From a virus: a DNA stretch of 41,242 bases. Positions 14,758 to 21,637 of the stretch are shown here, piece after piece. Below the pieces are notes generated by a model, which worked only from the letters and a program-made list of their open reading frames with translations, ran no database searches and was not told where the DNA came from. The stretch lies in IMG/VR virus record IMGVR_UViG_3300047558_000146, positions 1-41,242 of that record; one strand, given 5' to 3'. A program made the position numbers and the translations under genes. Numbering within the stretch: the first letter of the stretch is position 1; each line of letters begins with the position of its first letter.

Positions 14758-15253
14758 ACTTTGCTTCTCGTTTCCAAGTATAGCCTTTGTGCTGTATTCT
14801 TTTGCCATTGATACATTCACTTACTTTACTCTGTGAAAAACCAGCATCTTTAATCTCTTTGGCACCGTGAAGTATTATCACTTCACCAGTTTTAATATTT
14901 GTTCCTATACTTCCTCCAAGGTATCTTCCATTCCCACATGCTATCCTTTTCTTAGCTCCATCTTTGTGCCGCTTTACAAAGACTTCGTCCTTAAATTTTT
15001 GACGAACGCCACTTAGTCTCTTTAATTTAAATTCTTCCGTGTTACATATTTCTTTAATACGTTTACTATGTTGGTTTAAATACGCCGTATCCTCATACCT
15101 TGACTTAACTTTTTTAGACATGTTAGTAGAGTATTCTTCAGTAAACATTTTAGATGTTCTTATTGAATGCCCTGTATATTTTCGTAGTTCCTTATCAGTA
15201 GGAACATCAATCTCTGCTAATGCGTCTTCAATTTCCTTATTAAGATTACTCAT
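14756..15253 (-). CDS. NUMOD-type DNA-binding protein, homing-endonuclease remnant or relative
   Basis: In this 165-residue protein, the C-terminal 55 residues (GGSIGTNIKTGEVIILHGAK, then SECINGKRIQHKGYTWKRE) clearly resemble the end of the HNH protein at 11197. The middle has NUMOD3-like repeats (EEFKLKRLSGVRQKFKDEVF, then VKRHKDGAKKRI). No HNH or GIY-YIG residues are evident in the N-terminal half. AGGAG lies before the start. It is the last gene of the minus-strand cluster. It could be an endonuclease with an unrecognised nuclease fold or one that lost it. Confidence 0.6.
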   Translation of the reverse strand: MSNLNKEIEDALAEIDVPTDKELRKYTGHSIRTSKMFTEEYSTNMSKKVKSRYEDTAYLNQHSKRIKEICNTEEFKLKRLSGVRQKFKDEVFVKRHKDGAKKRIACGNGRYLGGSIGTNIKTGEVIILHGAKEIKDAGFSQSKVSECINGKRIQHKGYTWKREAK

Positions 15254-15265
15254 ATCGTTCTCCTA

Positions 15266-16156
15266 TTATTTGCGTTTCAAGGTGTCCGTCCATCTGTCCA
15301 AATAGTTATCTGGATCGTTAATCATATCAGCGGCAAAGTCTCGAACTTGGCGATAACTGGTACTTCTGAGTCTATCCCAATTGCTATACATCCAGTTCAA
15401 CAGCTCTTTCTTCTGATCATCTGTAAGTAAGAAACCCTTATTTTCAAATGGTTGTGTGATGCTAAGAACATGTGCCAGCCAACCCCATTGAATATCCCAG
15501 TTCATGTTAATGCGATTATATTTAAAGCGATCAAATACTGGCTCAAAAGCATTCTTCACATTGGTCTTACGCCCAAAGCACTTAGGGTCTTCTAAGTCAA
15601 GATTACACAAGATTACAAAACGCACACGATTCACTGGAATAGCCAATCCAATGCCGTTAGCAGGTGTAAACGCATTGATAGCTTCTACCATACGAGTGTT
15701 ACCAGCTTTTTCAAACTGTAACAACATGTTGTACATGTTTACATTATGATTGAAGTGAGGCACAAATCCTGTTTCTTCATTTTCTTCTGCTGTTGCCAGT
15801 TTCCACTTGTTCATAGTGTCAATATCACGGAATACTAGGTCGTCGGCATCATCTAAGATTACGATTAATTCTTCATCATCTTTTAGAGAATGAACTCCGC
15901 TAGCTAAACTTACCGCAACTACAACATCACTAGTACCCGGGGCAATAACGATGTTCTTAATATTAGCCTTATTACATTCGTCTAGAGTGCCGTGAGTTTT
16001 ACCAACGCCAGCTGGACCACTTAGAATACTATGGCGACGAGCAACAACTTTGAATCCAGTTACACCTACCGATTCACGAATGAATTTACGAGACTTGTCG
16101 TCTTCGAGTTTACCATGTTGTACCAACAAATTTTGGGTTGCTGAGTTGAATTTCAT
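15266..16156 (-). CDS. AAA-type ATPase
   Basis: The 296-residue protein has Walker A GPAGVGKT at residues 47-54 and Walker B LIVILDDADD at about 97-106. Arg-containing segments follow, such as NRVRFVILCNLD, whose Asn could be sensor 1. The start has AGAGGAAA before it and overlaps the upstream membrane-protein gene (ATGA). It is too short for a replicative helicase and lacks a visible DNA-binding domain. It may be a loader or remodelling ATPase. The opposite orientation and the small membrane partner suggest an accessory module placed among the late genes. Confidence 0.7.
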   Translation of the reverse strand: MKFNSATQNLLVQHGKLEDDKSRKFIRESVGVTGFKVVARRHSILSGPAGVGKTHGTLDECNKANIKNIVIAPGTSDVVVAVSLASGVHSLKDDEELIVILDDADDLVFRDIDTMNKWKLATAEENEETGFVPHFNHNVNMYNMLLQFEKAGNTRMVEAINAFTPANGIGLAIPVNRVRFVILCNLDLEDPKCFGRKTNVKNAFEPVFDRFKYNRINMNWDIQWGWLAHVLSITQPFENKGFLLTDDQKKELLNWMYSNWDRLRSTSYRQVRDFAADMINDPDNYLDRWTDTLKRK

Positions 16157-16371
16157 TTTTGATTTTCCTCTGAATTTTCATTTGATTTTAGATAACTGAT
16201 TACCAACCACAACACACCAATCACAACCAATGCTGGACCAAGTCCAGCTGATGATGGTGGTGCGGTAGGAGCGCATACCATGTTCGCTCCAACTGGTCTA
16301 CACGTCATTGATTGAGCACCAACATGTGTTATGGTGAACGCCAAGATGATTGAGATGATTGCGGATTTCAT
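16153..16371 (-). CDS. Small exported or membrane protein (72 residues)
   Basis: A signal peptide is visible at residues 1-19 (MKSAIISIILAFTITHVGA). A short extracytoplasmic part with two Cys follows (MTCRPVGANMVCAP), then a Pro/Ser linker and a membrane segment at about 46-64 (ALVVIGVLWLVISYL), with a charged tail. AGGAG precedes the start. Its position near the endolysin makes a holin or spanin role possible, but there is no lipobox and the gene is on the opposite strand, coupled to the ATPase. A membrane partner of that ATPase is the other option. Confidence 0.6.
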   Translation of the reverse strand: MKSAIISIILAFTITHVGAQSMTCRPVGANMVCAPTAPPSSAGLGPALVVIGVLWLVISYLKSNENSEENQK

Positions 16372-16409
16372 TTTGTTCTCCTGTTGTTGAAATATGAATT
16401 TACCATAAT

Positions 16410-16441
16410 ACTAGGGTTTGTGTATTAGGACAAACCCTAGT
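16410..16441 (-). other. Perfect 12-bp hairpin between minus-strand genes
   Basis: ACTAGGGTTTGT (16410-16421) and ACAAACCCTAGT (16430-16441) are exact complements around an 8-base loop. No U run follows on either strand, so it is more likely an RNA-processing or stabilising hairpin, or an operator, than a terminator. The arm includes CTAGGGT, close to the TAGGGTAAA promoter box. Confidence 0.5.
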
Positions 16442-16452
16442 AGAACAAAGTA

Positions 16453-16782
16453 TTACGCTTTCGCCGCCATGGACAGAGTGAAAGCATCAACGTGCTTTTC
16501 TGTGACAGAAACACAGAAACCCAGCGTTTTCAAGAGTTCCTCTTTATCGTTATCCGAGAACATAAGTGTAACTACCCCAGCTTTAGAAAGCACTGCCAGT
16601 AGAACCGTCGCATCTCCCACTTTTGTTGCGTCGCCACGCACGATCGGGTTTGAAACAAAGAACTCAAGAGCAATTCCGACCCGTTCACTTGTAGTATTGA
16701 TTGATACTACTCCAACTTCTTCCATAAATGCCAAAAGAAGAGAGTAATAGTTAAGCTCATTATTAAGAGTTGCGTTTTTCAT
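16453..16782 (-). CDS. Unknown protein, first gene of the minus-strand cluster
   Basis: The 109-residue protein starts MKNATLNNELNYYSLLLAFM. It has hydrophobic alternating segments (VLLAVLSKAGVVTLMFSD) and looks like a small alpha/beta fold. No family is recognised. The start is fixed by AAAGGAAATTAATC and by the promoter-leader unit shared with the gene at 8107, although the two proteins do not look alike. An antisense open frame over the same bases has no ribosome site and is not supported. Confidence 0.65.
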   Translation of the reverse strand: MKNATLNNELNYYSLLLAFMEEVGVVSINTTSERVGIALEFFVSNPIVRGDATKVGDATVLLAVLSKAGVVTLMFSDNDKEELLKTLGFCVSVTEKHVDAFTLSMAAKA

Positions 16783-16878
16783 GATTAATTTCCTTTAAGG
16801 TTTATCTAACAGCACTATTGCTGTGTCGATGTGAGAAGTATACATCAAAAACGACAAAAAAACTAAGTGTTTACCCTA
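16783..16878 (-). promoter_or_regulatory. Phage promoter and leader copy 2 (minus strand)
   Basis: Read on the minus strand: TAGGGTAAA (16878-16870), 27 bases, TATACT (16842-16837), then a leader with the ACAGCA/TGCTGT hairpin (16824-16809) and AAAGGAAA before ATG. The leader matches the one at 8055-8106 except for a few bases. Confidence 0.65.
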
Positions 16879-16955
16879 ATTTTTGAAAATATTTTTTGCT
16901 ATAACCTGTTTGTTTTCAAACACAAATTTACTAAGAAACAAAAGTATTACGTTTC

Positions 16956-16963
16956 AATAAATA
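16956..16963 (+). promoter_or_regulatory. Late promoter AATAAATA, five bases before the endolysin start
   Basis: AATAAATA, then AACAC, then ATG 16969. There is no ribosome site. The spacing supports this internal ATG as the true endolysin start. Confidence 0.65.
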
Positions 16964-16968
16964 AACAC

Positions 16969-17589
16969 ATGATAACCATAGAACTTTTAAGGGCATTATG
17001 TCCAAAAACCAAGGTTTCGGTGCTTGAAAAGTATGTTGAGCCGCTAAATGAGGTCTGTGAATACTACGAAATCAACACCAATCAGCGTGTTGCTGGGTTC
17101 TTAGCGCAGGTAGCACATGAAAGCGGTGACTTCAACTTTACCAAAGAGAACTTGAACTACTCAACTAAAGGGTTGATGACCACGTTCAAGAAGTATTTTC
17201 CAACTGAGGAGTCAACAAATGGATATTCGAAAAATCCTACCAAAATCGCCAACAAGGTCTACGCTAATCGTATGGGCAATGGCGCTGAATCTACTGGTGA
17301 TGGTGCCATGTTTTGCGGCAGAGGTCTCATTCAACTCACAGGCAAGCAGAATTACAGTCGTTTTGCCGCCGACTTGGAAATGTCTATTGAAGACTGCGTT
17401 AAGTACATGGAAACACCAGAAGGAGCAGTGTCGAGTGCTGGTTGGTTCTGGGACAACAACGACCTAAACAAGTACTGTGACAATGACGACTTCACAATGC
17501 TAACCAAACGCATCAATGGTGGAGTTTTGGGATTGGCTGATAGGCTAGAAAAGTACCATCATATGTTGGATATTTTAAGTCAATCCTAA
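16969..17589 (+). CDS. Endolysin, glycoside hydrolase family 19 (chitinase/lysozyme type)
   Basis: The 206-residue protein has the GH19 hallmarks: VAGFLAQVAHESGDF at residues 41-55, with Glu51 as the likely catalytic acid, and CGRGLIQLTGKQNYSRF at 116-132. GWFWDNNDLNKYCD and the ITKRINGG-like TKRINGGVLGLADR follow. Phage members cut peptidoglycan glycan strands at lysis. The open frame extends 34 codons further upstream, but the late promoter at 16956 and the family's usual start support ATG 16969. No signal peptide is seen, so a holin should release it. The element at 17601 follows. Confidence 0.88.
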   Translation: MITIELLRALCPKTKVSVLEKYVEPLNEVCEYYEINTNQRVAGFLAQVAHESGDFNFTKENLNYSTKGLMTTFKKYFPTEESTNGYSKNPTKIANKVYANRMGNGAESTGDGAMFCGRGLIQLTGKQNYSRFAADLEMSIEDCVKYMETPEGAVSSAGWFWDNNDLNKYCDNDDFTMLTKRINGGVLGLADRLEKYHHMLDILSQS

Positions 17590-17600
17590 AAACCCAAATC

Positions 17601-17715
17601 TATCTGCTTATCTGCTATAAAGCCCCACAACCACCTGTAAACCCTTGATTTATAAGGCTTTTTTCTGTAGCAGATAAAAAATGGGTATCTGCTACGACCT
17701 GCTACGACCTGCTAC
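17601..17715. repeat. Structured repeat element copy 2
   Basis: It starts with TATCTGCT twice in tandem (17601-17616). The 23-base core at 17635-17657 is identical to 7854-7876 and is followed by T residues (weak terminator). Then GTAGCAGATA (17667-17676) pairs with TATCTGCTAC (17686-17695), and GCTACGACCT is repeated (17691-17710) and ends with GCTAC. The order tandem 8-mers, core, TGTAGCA hairpin, direct repeats is the same as in copy 1 although the 8-mers differ. Confidence 0.65.
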
Positions 17716-17749
17716 AAATCAGTCTTTTTCTATGGTTTTGGTGCTACTC

Positions 17750-17757
17750 GATAAATA
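17750..17757 (+). promoter_or_regulatory. Late promoter GATAAATA of the scaffold gene
   Basis: GATAAATA, then GGTAC, then GTG 17763, again the five-base spacing. If the scaffold instead begins at ATG 17814, this promoter makes a leader of about 50 bases holding the TCGGTGGCACCGT element. Confidence 0.6.
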
Positions 17758-17780
17758 GGTACGTGAGAAATCACATAACT

Positions 17781-17793
17781 TCGGTGGCACCGT
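17781..17793 (+). repeat. 13-base leader element TCGGTGGCACCGT, copy 1
   Basis: It recurs exactly at 18714-18726. CGGTG and CACCG are complementary around one G. Both copies lie 23-29 bases after a GATAAATA late motif and before a major head gene. Confidence 0.5.
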
Positions 17794-17813
17794 TATCGCC
17801 AGAAAGCAAAACT

Positions 17814-18623
17814 ATGGACGAAAATATCGTTAACACAATCCAAGACAGCGCATCTAATGCTGTCACACAAAACATGGATGGTAATTCACAAGACCAAACA
17901 CAACAACAGGTCAACCCTGCCCAGATTCGTAAAAGCACACAACAATCAATGTTGAAAGCAGCTTCAAACGCTACTGGTATGGAATTCCAATCAATGGAAG
18001 AACTGCTATCAACCATGGCAAGAATGAACCAGCAAATTCAGCAACTTCAAGGTTCACAACAACAAACCCAACACCAGCCTCAAAACGACGCACAAGACAC
18101 TAAAAAGGGTCGGGTGTCAGGTAATGACCTACAAGACCAAATCTTGGCTATGAAGCAGGAAATGGAGTTGAAGGAAAAGCGTTTGCGTGAAAAGGAACTT
18201 GATGGTTCTATTCGCAACGCAATGGGCGACAAGTTTGATACTGAACTAACTGATTATGCTATGAGCAAAATCAAAGATAGTTTGGTTGAACAAGATGGTG
18301 AGTGGGTAGTAGTTGATAGCAAGAACCGCCAACGCTATACACAAGATGGCAATCCAATGACTGTAAATGATTTGATCGCTGAACTAGGTCGTCAGAACCC
18401 AAAACTATTGAAACAAGCACCAGCACAAGGTGGCAGTGGTCTACGTCCACAAAGCGGCGTATTTGATGGTAACCCGGGTGATGGTGAGTTTGTTCCAGAC
18501 TATACACGTGACCCAGCGGCTTTTAATGCTTGGGCACAAAAACGTGGTTTAGGTAAGAACAGTGGTTTGAAGGGCATGACAGCAGCTGTCTACAACTCTA
18601 CAAACGTTCGTAAGATGTTCTAA
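17814..18623 (+). CDS. Probable capsid scaffold protein
   Basis: The 269-residue protein directly precedes the major capsid. It is rich in Gln, Asn and Ser, with a coiled coil at about residues 95-140 (LQDQILAMKQEMELKEKRLR) and a basic C-terminus (GMTAAVYNSTNVRKMF). This composition and position are typical of scaffolds; sequence alone gives no family. ATG 17814 was chosen because the 13-base leader element upstream is non-coding in its other copy. GTG 17763 would add 17 residues and be leaderless. AGAAAG is a weak ribosome site for 17814. No protease motif is seen. Confidence 0.65.
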   Translation: MDENIVNTIQDSASNAVTQNMDGNSQDQTQQQVNPAQIRKSTQQSMLKAASNATGMEFQSMEELLSTMARMNQQIQQLQGSQQQTQHQPQNDAQDTKKGRVSGNDLQDQILAMKQEMELKEKRLREKELDGSIRNAMGDKFDTELTDYAMSKIKDSLVEQDGEWVVVDSKNRQRYTQDGNPMTVNDLIAELGRQNPKLLKQAPAQGGSGLRPQSGVFDGNPGDGEFVPDYTRDPAAFNAWAQKRGLGKNSGLKGMTAAVYNSTNVRKMF

Positions 18624-18630
18624 CACTAGG

Positions 18631-18677
18631 TGGTCTCTACGGAGACCATTTACCAAAGTCTTTTTAAGAGGACTTTG
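18631..18677 (+). terminator. Tandem hairpins after the scaffold gene
   Basis: TGGTCTC (18631-18637) pairs with GAGACCA (18642-18648) around TACG. CAAAGTC (18654-18660) pairs with GACTTTG (18671-18677). T runs are weak, so partial termination or RNA stabilisation is likely. Confidence 0.45.
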
Positions 18678-18684
18678 ATAAATA
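18677..18684 (+). promoter_or_regulatory. Late promoter GATAAATA of the major capsid gene
   Basis: It immediately follows the tandem hairpins and gives the capsid gene its own late promoter, with a leader of about 160 bases. Confidence 0.55.
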
Positions 18685-18713
18685 AACAAAGAGGGTCTAT
18701 CTCTCAACACATC

Positions 18714-18726
18714 TCGGTGGCACCGT
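18714..18726 (+). repeat. 13-base leader element TCGGTGGCACCGT, copy 2
   Basis: It is identical to 17781-17793, with a partial third form nearby (AGTGGCAAACGGTGCCC at about 18764-18782). Confidence 0.5.
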
Positions 18727-18796
18727 AAAGCCATTCTCGATGACAACGTAAAGTCAAACAAGTGTCAGTGGCAAACGGTGCCCATAACGACACATA

Positions 18797-18823
18797 GTGA
18801 ATTCAACATGGGGTTGTATTCAC
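18797..18823 (+). other. Hairpin just before the capsid gene
   Basis: GTGAATTCAAC (18797-18807) pairs with GTTGTATTCAC (18813-18823) with one mismatch, followed by AACTTTTTATCTTTT. It looks like a terminator or attenuator in the capsid leader. It could also protect the capsid mRNA. Confidence 0.45.
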
Positions 18824-18852
18824 AACTTTTTATCTTTTAAGGTTTTTTAATC

Positions 18853-19857
18853 ATGGCATATCTATTAAACGGTTCCAATGGTGAAAGCAACGGCTTTGAA
18901 AAAGCTATTGCTGGTTTCGCTATTAAAGCTACACACGAGTCTTCAGGTCTTGTAAACATGACTAACGTTGTTAGTCCAAATCAGGGCAATCAATTTGTTA
19001 TCCCTAACTTTGCACCAATCACATATCAGGACTATGATCCAAGTGCTAACACTGGTGATGTCTATGGTGATGCAAGTGCTCAAACTCCAGCGATCACACA
19101 AAACAGTATTCAAGCAACACCAACAGTTGCTACAACAGCGTTTGATATTTTCTACGGCTGGACTACTTCATTCGAACTAGCTGCTACTTTGGGTAGTGAG
19201 TTGGGTGAGTCTTTTGCTGAGAAGGTTGACCAACGTGTTGCTTTGGCATTCACAGGTTTCAAACCAACACCGGGTAATACTAACTACGCTGTAACTCCAG
19301 TTGACGGCTTTGCTCGTCCATCAGCACTAGGTGCTATGGAACTACGTGCTGTTGGTGCTAGTGGCGGTACAGCAACTGCTGGTTTCACATCTACTTCTGT
19401 TTTGGAATTGATTCGTAACGTCAAGCAAAACTGGAAGAAGGCACGTCTAAGTGGCAACCCAACAGTTGTTCTTGATGTTGATCAATCAATGACTCGTCTA
19501 TTGAGTGAATTGACTGGTGGTGCTGTATCACAAAGTGGTGGTTCAAACCTATCAGACTTGGGTAACGAATTGTTACGCAATGGTTCTATCTCTAACATCT
19601 ATGGTGTTACTGTTATGTTCACTACATTCTTGCCAACACGTTCACGTGCTATCGCAGGTGGTGCAGCTGAGAACGTATTAGTTGGTGCTTATTTCGGCGA
19701 CCAAGCTATCTATACTGTTTTAAAGAACGGTCTAGAGATCAAAACTGGTGAACAGCCAGGTGGTCTAGCTCAGTGGCTAACTGGTGTTGGCTACTTCGGT
19801 TCAGGTGTTGGTGATCAACGTCGTGGTGGTGCTATTAACGTAGAACTACAGGCATAA
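18853..19857 (+). CDS. Major capsid protein
   Basis: The 334-residue protein has the size and position expected after the scaffold. It contains DVDQSMTRLLSELTGGAV, then GSISNIYGVTVMFTTFLPTR, VLVGAYFGDQAIYTVLKNGL and QWLTGVGYFGSGVGDQRRGG. Together these look like the E-loop, P-domain and C-terminal pattern of HK97-fold capsids of this size. There is no N-terminal delta domain, so a separate scaffold is needed. AAGG lies before the ATG and a long structured leader precedes it. Codon choice is strongly biased to a few codons, consistent with high expression. Confidence 0.85.
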   Translation: MAYLLNGSNGESNGFEKAIAGFAIKATHESSGLVNMTNVVSPNQGNQFVIPNFAPITYQDYDPSANTGDVYGDASAQTPAITQNSIQATPTVATTAFDIFYGWTTSFELAATLGSELGESFAEKVDQRVALAFTGFKPTPGNTNYAVTPVDGFARPSALGAMELRAVGASGGTATAGFTSTSVLELIRNVKQNWKKARLSGNPTVVLDVDQSMTRLLSELTGGAVSQSGGSNLSDLGNELLRNGSISNIYGVTVMFTTFLPTRSRAIAGGAAENVLVGAYFGDQAIYTVLKNGLEIKTGEQPGGLAQWLTGVGYFGSGVGDQRRGGAINVELQA

Positions 19858-19877
19858 GAGTCAATAAATCGTTAATG

Positions 19878-19899
19878 ATGGAGGGAGAAATCCTTCCAT
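19878..19899 (+). other. Intergenic hairpin with GAAA tetraloop
   Basis: ATGGAGGGA (19878-19886), loop GAAA, TCCTTCCAT (19891-19899): nine pairs including one G-U. No T run follows, so it is probably a stabiliser or processing site between capsid and connector messages. Confidence 0.45.
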
Positions 19900-19919
19900 C
19901 TCTCAAATAGGAATCATAC

Positions 19920-20438
19920 ATGTCAATCGCATATACAAGAGTTAGCACAGCAAGTTCAACCGATATTGTTTTTTACGATCCAGCGGCGGAGCGTCGTGCC
20001 GAATCTCTTGATGTATCTTGGGATGATTATTTCAAAGTTGCTTCGCAAGAAGTTCTTTACATGTTGGAGTTTAGTTGGTATCCAAAATATGTTGAGCAGA
20101 CTATTGGTGCTTGGTATTTCAAAAACAATTCGAAAGGCAATATGATTAGCGCATTTGACCATGAGAAGTTGATGAAGAGCAACCAGTTGCTTGTTCAATT
20201 GGATACTTACAAGGCGATTGAATTGTTTTACCAAAGTTTGGTAACAGACATCTCAAACGTAAACGAAGTTGATTTGGCTAATTACAAATTTGCTCGTAAG
20301 CGTTTCGCAGACACTTGGGAAAAGGCAGTTCAACTATCTAACTTTTATGATATTAACCTTGATGGTGAGGTCACAAAATTGGAAGAGAATTATTTGCAAG
20401 ACTTGCAGTACTTAACTGGTGACAGGAGATATTTCTAA
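19920..20438 (+). CDS. Head-tail connector or head-completion protein (probable)
   Basis: The 172-residue protein is mainly helical and begins after strand-like residues (MSIAYTRVSTASSTDIVFYD). It contains WDDYFKVASQEVLYMLEFSW and an acidic helix pair near the end. Its position right after the major capsid is that of a head-tail adaptor. There is no named family match by eye. It overlaps the next gene by one base (TAATG). Confidence 0.6.
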   Translation: MSIAYTRVSTASSTDIVFYDPAAERRAESLDVSWDDYFKVASQEVLYMLEFSWYPKYVEQTIGAWYFKNNSKGNMISAFDHEKLMKSNQLLVQLDTYKAIELFYQSLVTDISNVNEVDLANYKFARKRFADTWEKAVQLSNFYDINLDGEVTKLEENYLQDLQYLTGDRRYF

Positions 20439-20836
20439 TGGCACGACCATTGGTTACATCTGCCGAAGTCACTGCTTGGTTAAAAGCCAAGAAGACTGGC
20501 TTTGAGGTCTTTGATGATTTTCCTACTGACATGAAGAATGTTAGACATGGAATTTATGTCAACGATCCATCAACATCTGACAGACAACCTTATCGTTTGG
20601 GGGTTCAAAATGGCGCACACATTTACACATGTGTTGATGCTATGAGAATCATCTTGATCACTTTTCAAGGTGACAAGAACCGTGACAAGGCGGTTGATGC
20701 CATTACAGGTATGGTATTCGACGATGAGTTTCTTGATGGTTATCATGAGAGAGACTGGTCTATGGATCAAGAATACTTGAACCGTGCGGAATATCGCACA
20801 TATGATTTCGAATTAAAACGAATAGAAACACAATAA
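20438..20836 (+). CDS. Probable tail terminator / minor tail protein
   Basis: The 132-residue protein lies between the connector and the tail tube, where lambda gpU-like terminators occur. It has an alpha/beta look, with HIYTCVDAMRIILITFQGDK, then DKAVDAITGMVF and a final strand YRTYDFELKRIE. Proteins of this type cap the tail and join it to the head. The assignment is by size, position and secondary-structure pattern. Confidence 0.5.
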   Translation: MARPLVTSAEVTAWLKAKKTGFEVFDDFPTDMKNVRHGIYVNDPSTSDRQPYRLGVQNGAHIYTCVDAMRIILITFQGDKNRDKAVDAITGMVFDDEFLDGYHERDWSMDQEYLNRAEYRTYDFELKRIETQ

Positions 20837-20859
20837 CGCCTAATACAAGGAGAACATTC

Positions 20860-21366
20860 ATGGCACGTATTACAACAAACACAACATCTACACAACCAGT
20901 TATCGTTATCAAGGTTGGTGAGCGCAATGCAGATTCCGCTACACCTATCTCTGCTGAAACTACTGGTTTGACAATTCCTTTCTTACAGGACTTGACAATC
21001 ACCAACTCAACTGGTGTCTATAGCTACACAACATTCACTGATATTGACACACGCAAGTTGTCAACACCAGCTGATAACGAAATCTCTACTAACATCGTTA
21101 TTGATGATTTAGCATATTTCGGCGATGCTACTGCTACTGCTGCTACAGCCGCTCGTTTGGGTCTAGCAACCTTGTCTACAGACAAGTATCCAATCGTGTT
21201 TACAATCTACTGGACAGGCAACACAAGTTCCACCACAGATCGTATCACTGTTGGTCAGGGCTTTATTAGCTCCTTAGCTCCAACAACATCACCAGATGCG
21301 CCAATTTGGGTAACACCATTGACCATCGCTGTTGACGGCGCTATGGCTACTTCAATCACTGGCTAA
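20860..21366 (+). CDS. Major tail tube protein (probable)
   Basis: The 168-residue protein is Thr/Ser/Ala-rich and mostly beta, with PVIVIKVGERNADSATPISA and PIWVTPLTIAVDGAMATSIT. CAAGGAGAAC provides a strong ribosome site, and a strong terminator follows, as expected of the most abundant tail gene. It sits just before the chaperone pair with the frameshift. No family name is given by sequence alone. Confidence 0.7.
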   Translation: MARITTNTTSTQPVIVIKVGERNADSATPISAETTGLTIPFLQDLTITNSTGVYSYTTFTDIDTRKLSTPADNEISTNIVIDDLAYFGDATATAATAARLGLATLSTDKYPIVFTIYWTGNTSSTTDRITVGQGFISSLAPTTSPDAPIWVTPLTIAVDGAMATSITG

Positions 21367-21389
21367 TCAAACACCGTGAAAGAGCAATT

Positions 21390-21421
21390 GGCGGGTTGCC
21401 CACAAGGTAATCCGCCTTTTT
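21390..21421 (+). terminator. Terminator after the tail tube gene
   Basis: GGCGGGTT (21390-21397) pairs with AATCCGCC (21409-21416) with one G-U, followed by TTTTT. It probably sets tube protein above the chaperones and tape measure. Confidence 0.8.
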
Positions 21422-21436
21422 AATAAGTGAATAAAT

Positions 21437-21637
21437 ATGAGTAAGCAATCGAAAGAATGGCTAACTGATGAGGGAGAAATACTTCAATCATTATTAGTCG
21501 ATGAAGCAAAAGCGAAAGCGATTTTGGTTGATTTGGAGAATTCGCTCCGTCAACTTAAAGCAAAGTCCAGTTTCAGGCTGGCATTAATCAACTCTCTAAT
21601 GGAGAGTAGAAATAAGTTAAACAAGGAAAACAAATGA
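21437..21637 (+). CDS. Small unknown protein between tail tube and chaperones
   Basis: The 66-residue protein starts MSKQSKEWLTDEGEILQSLL and is a charged, probably two-helix protein. The ATG overlaps an AATAAATATG sequence and no ribosome site is seen. Its stop overlaps the next start (ATGA). Function unknown; it may be a further tail-assembly factor. Confidence 0.6.
   Translation: MSKQSKEWLTDEGEILQSLLVDEAKAKAILVDLENSLRQLKAKSSFRLALINSLMESRNKLNKENK

Noticed and set aside
16418-16747. A 109-codon plus-strand frame opposite the gene at 16453-16782
   Set aside because: It has no ribosome site. The minus-strand frame has a promoter, a conserved leader and a ribosome site.
16867-16968. An N-terminal 34-residue extension of the endolysin
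   Set aside because: It overlaps the minus-strand promoter and the late promoter, and the family normally begins near MITIELL. ATG 16969 is preferred.
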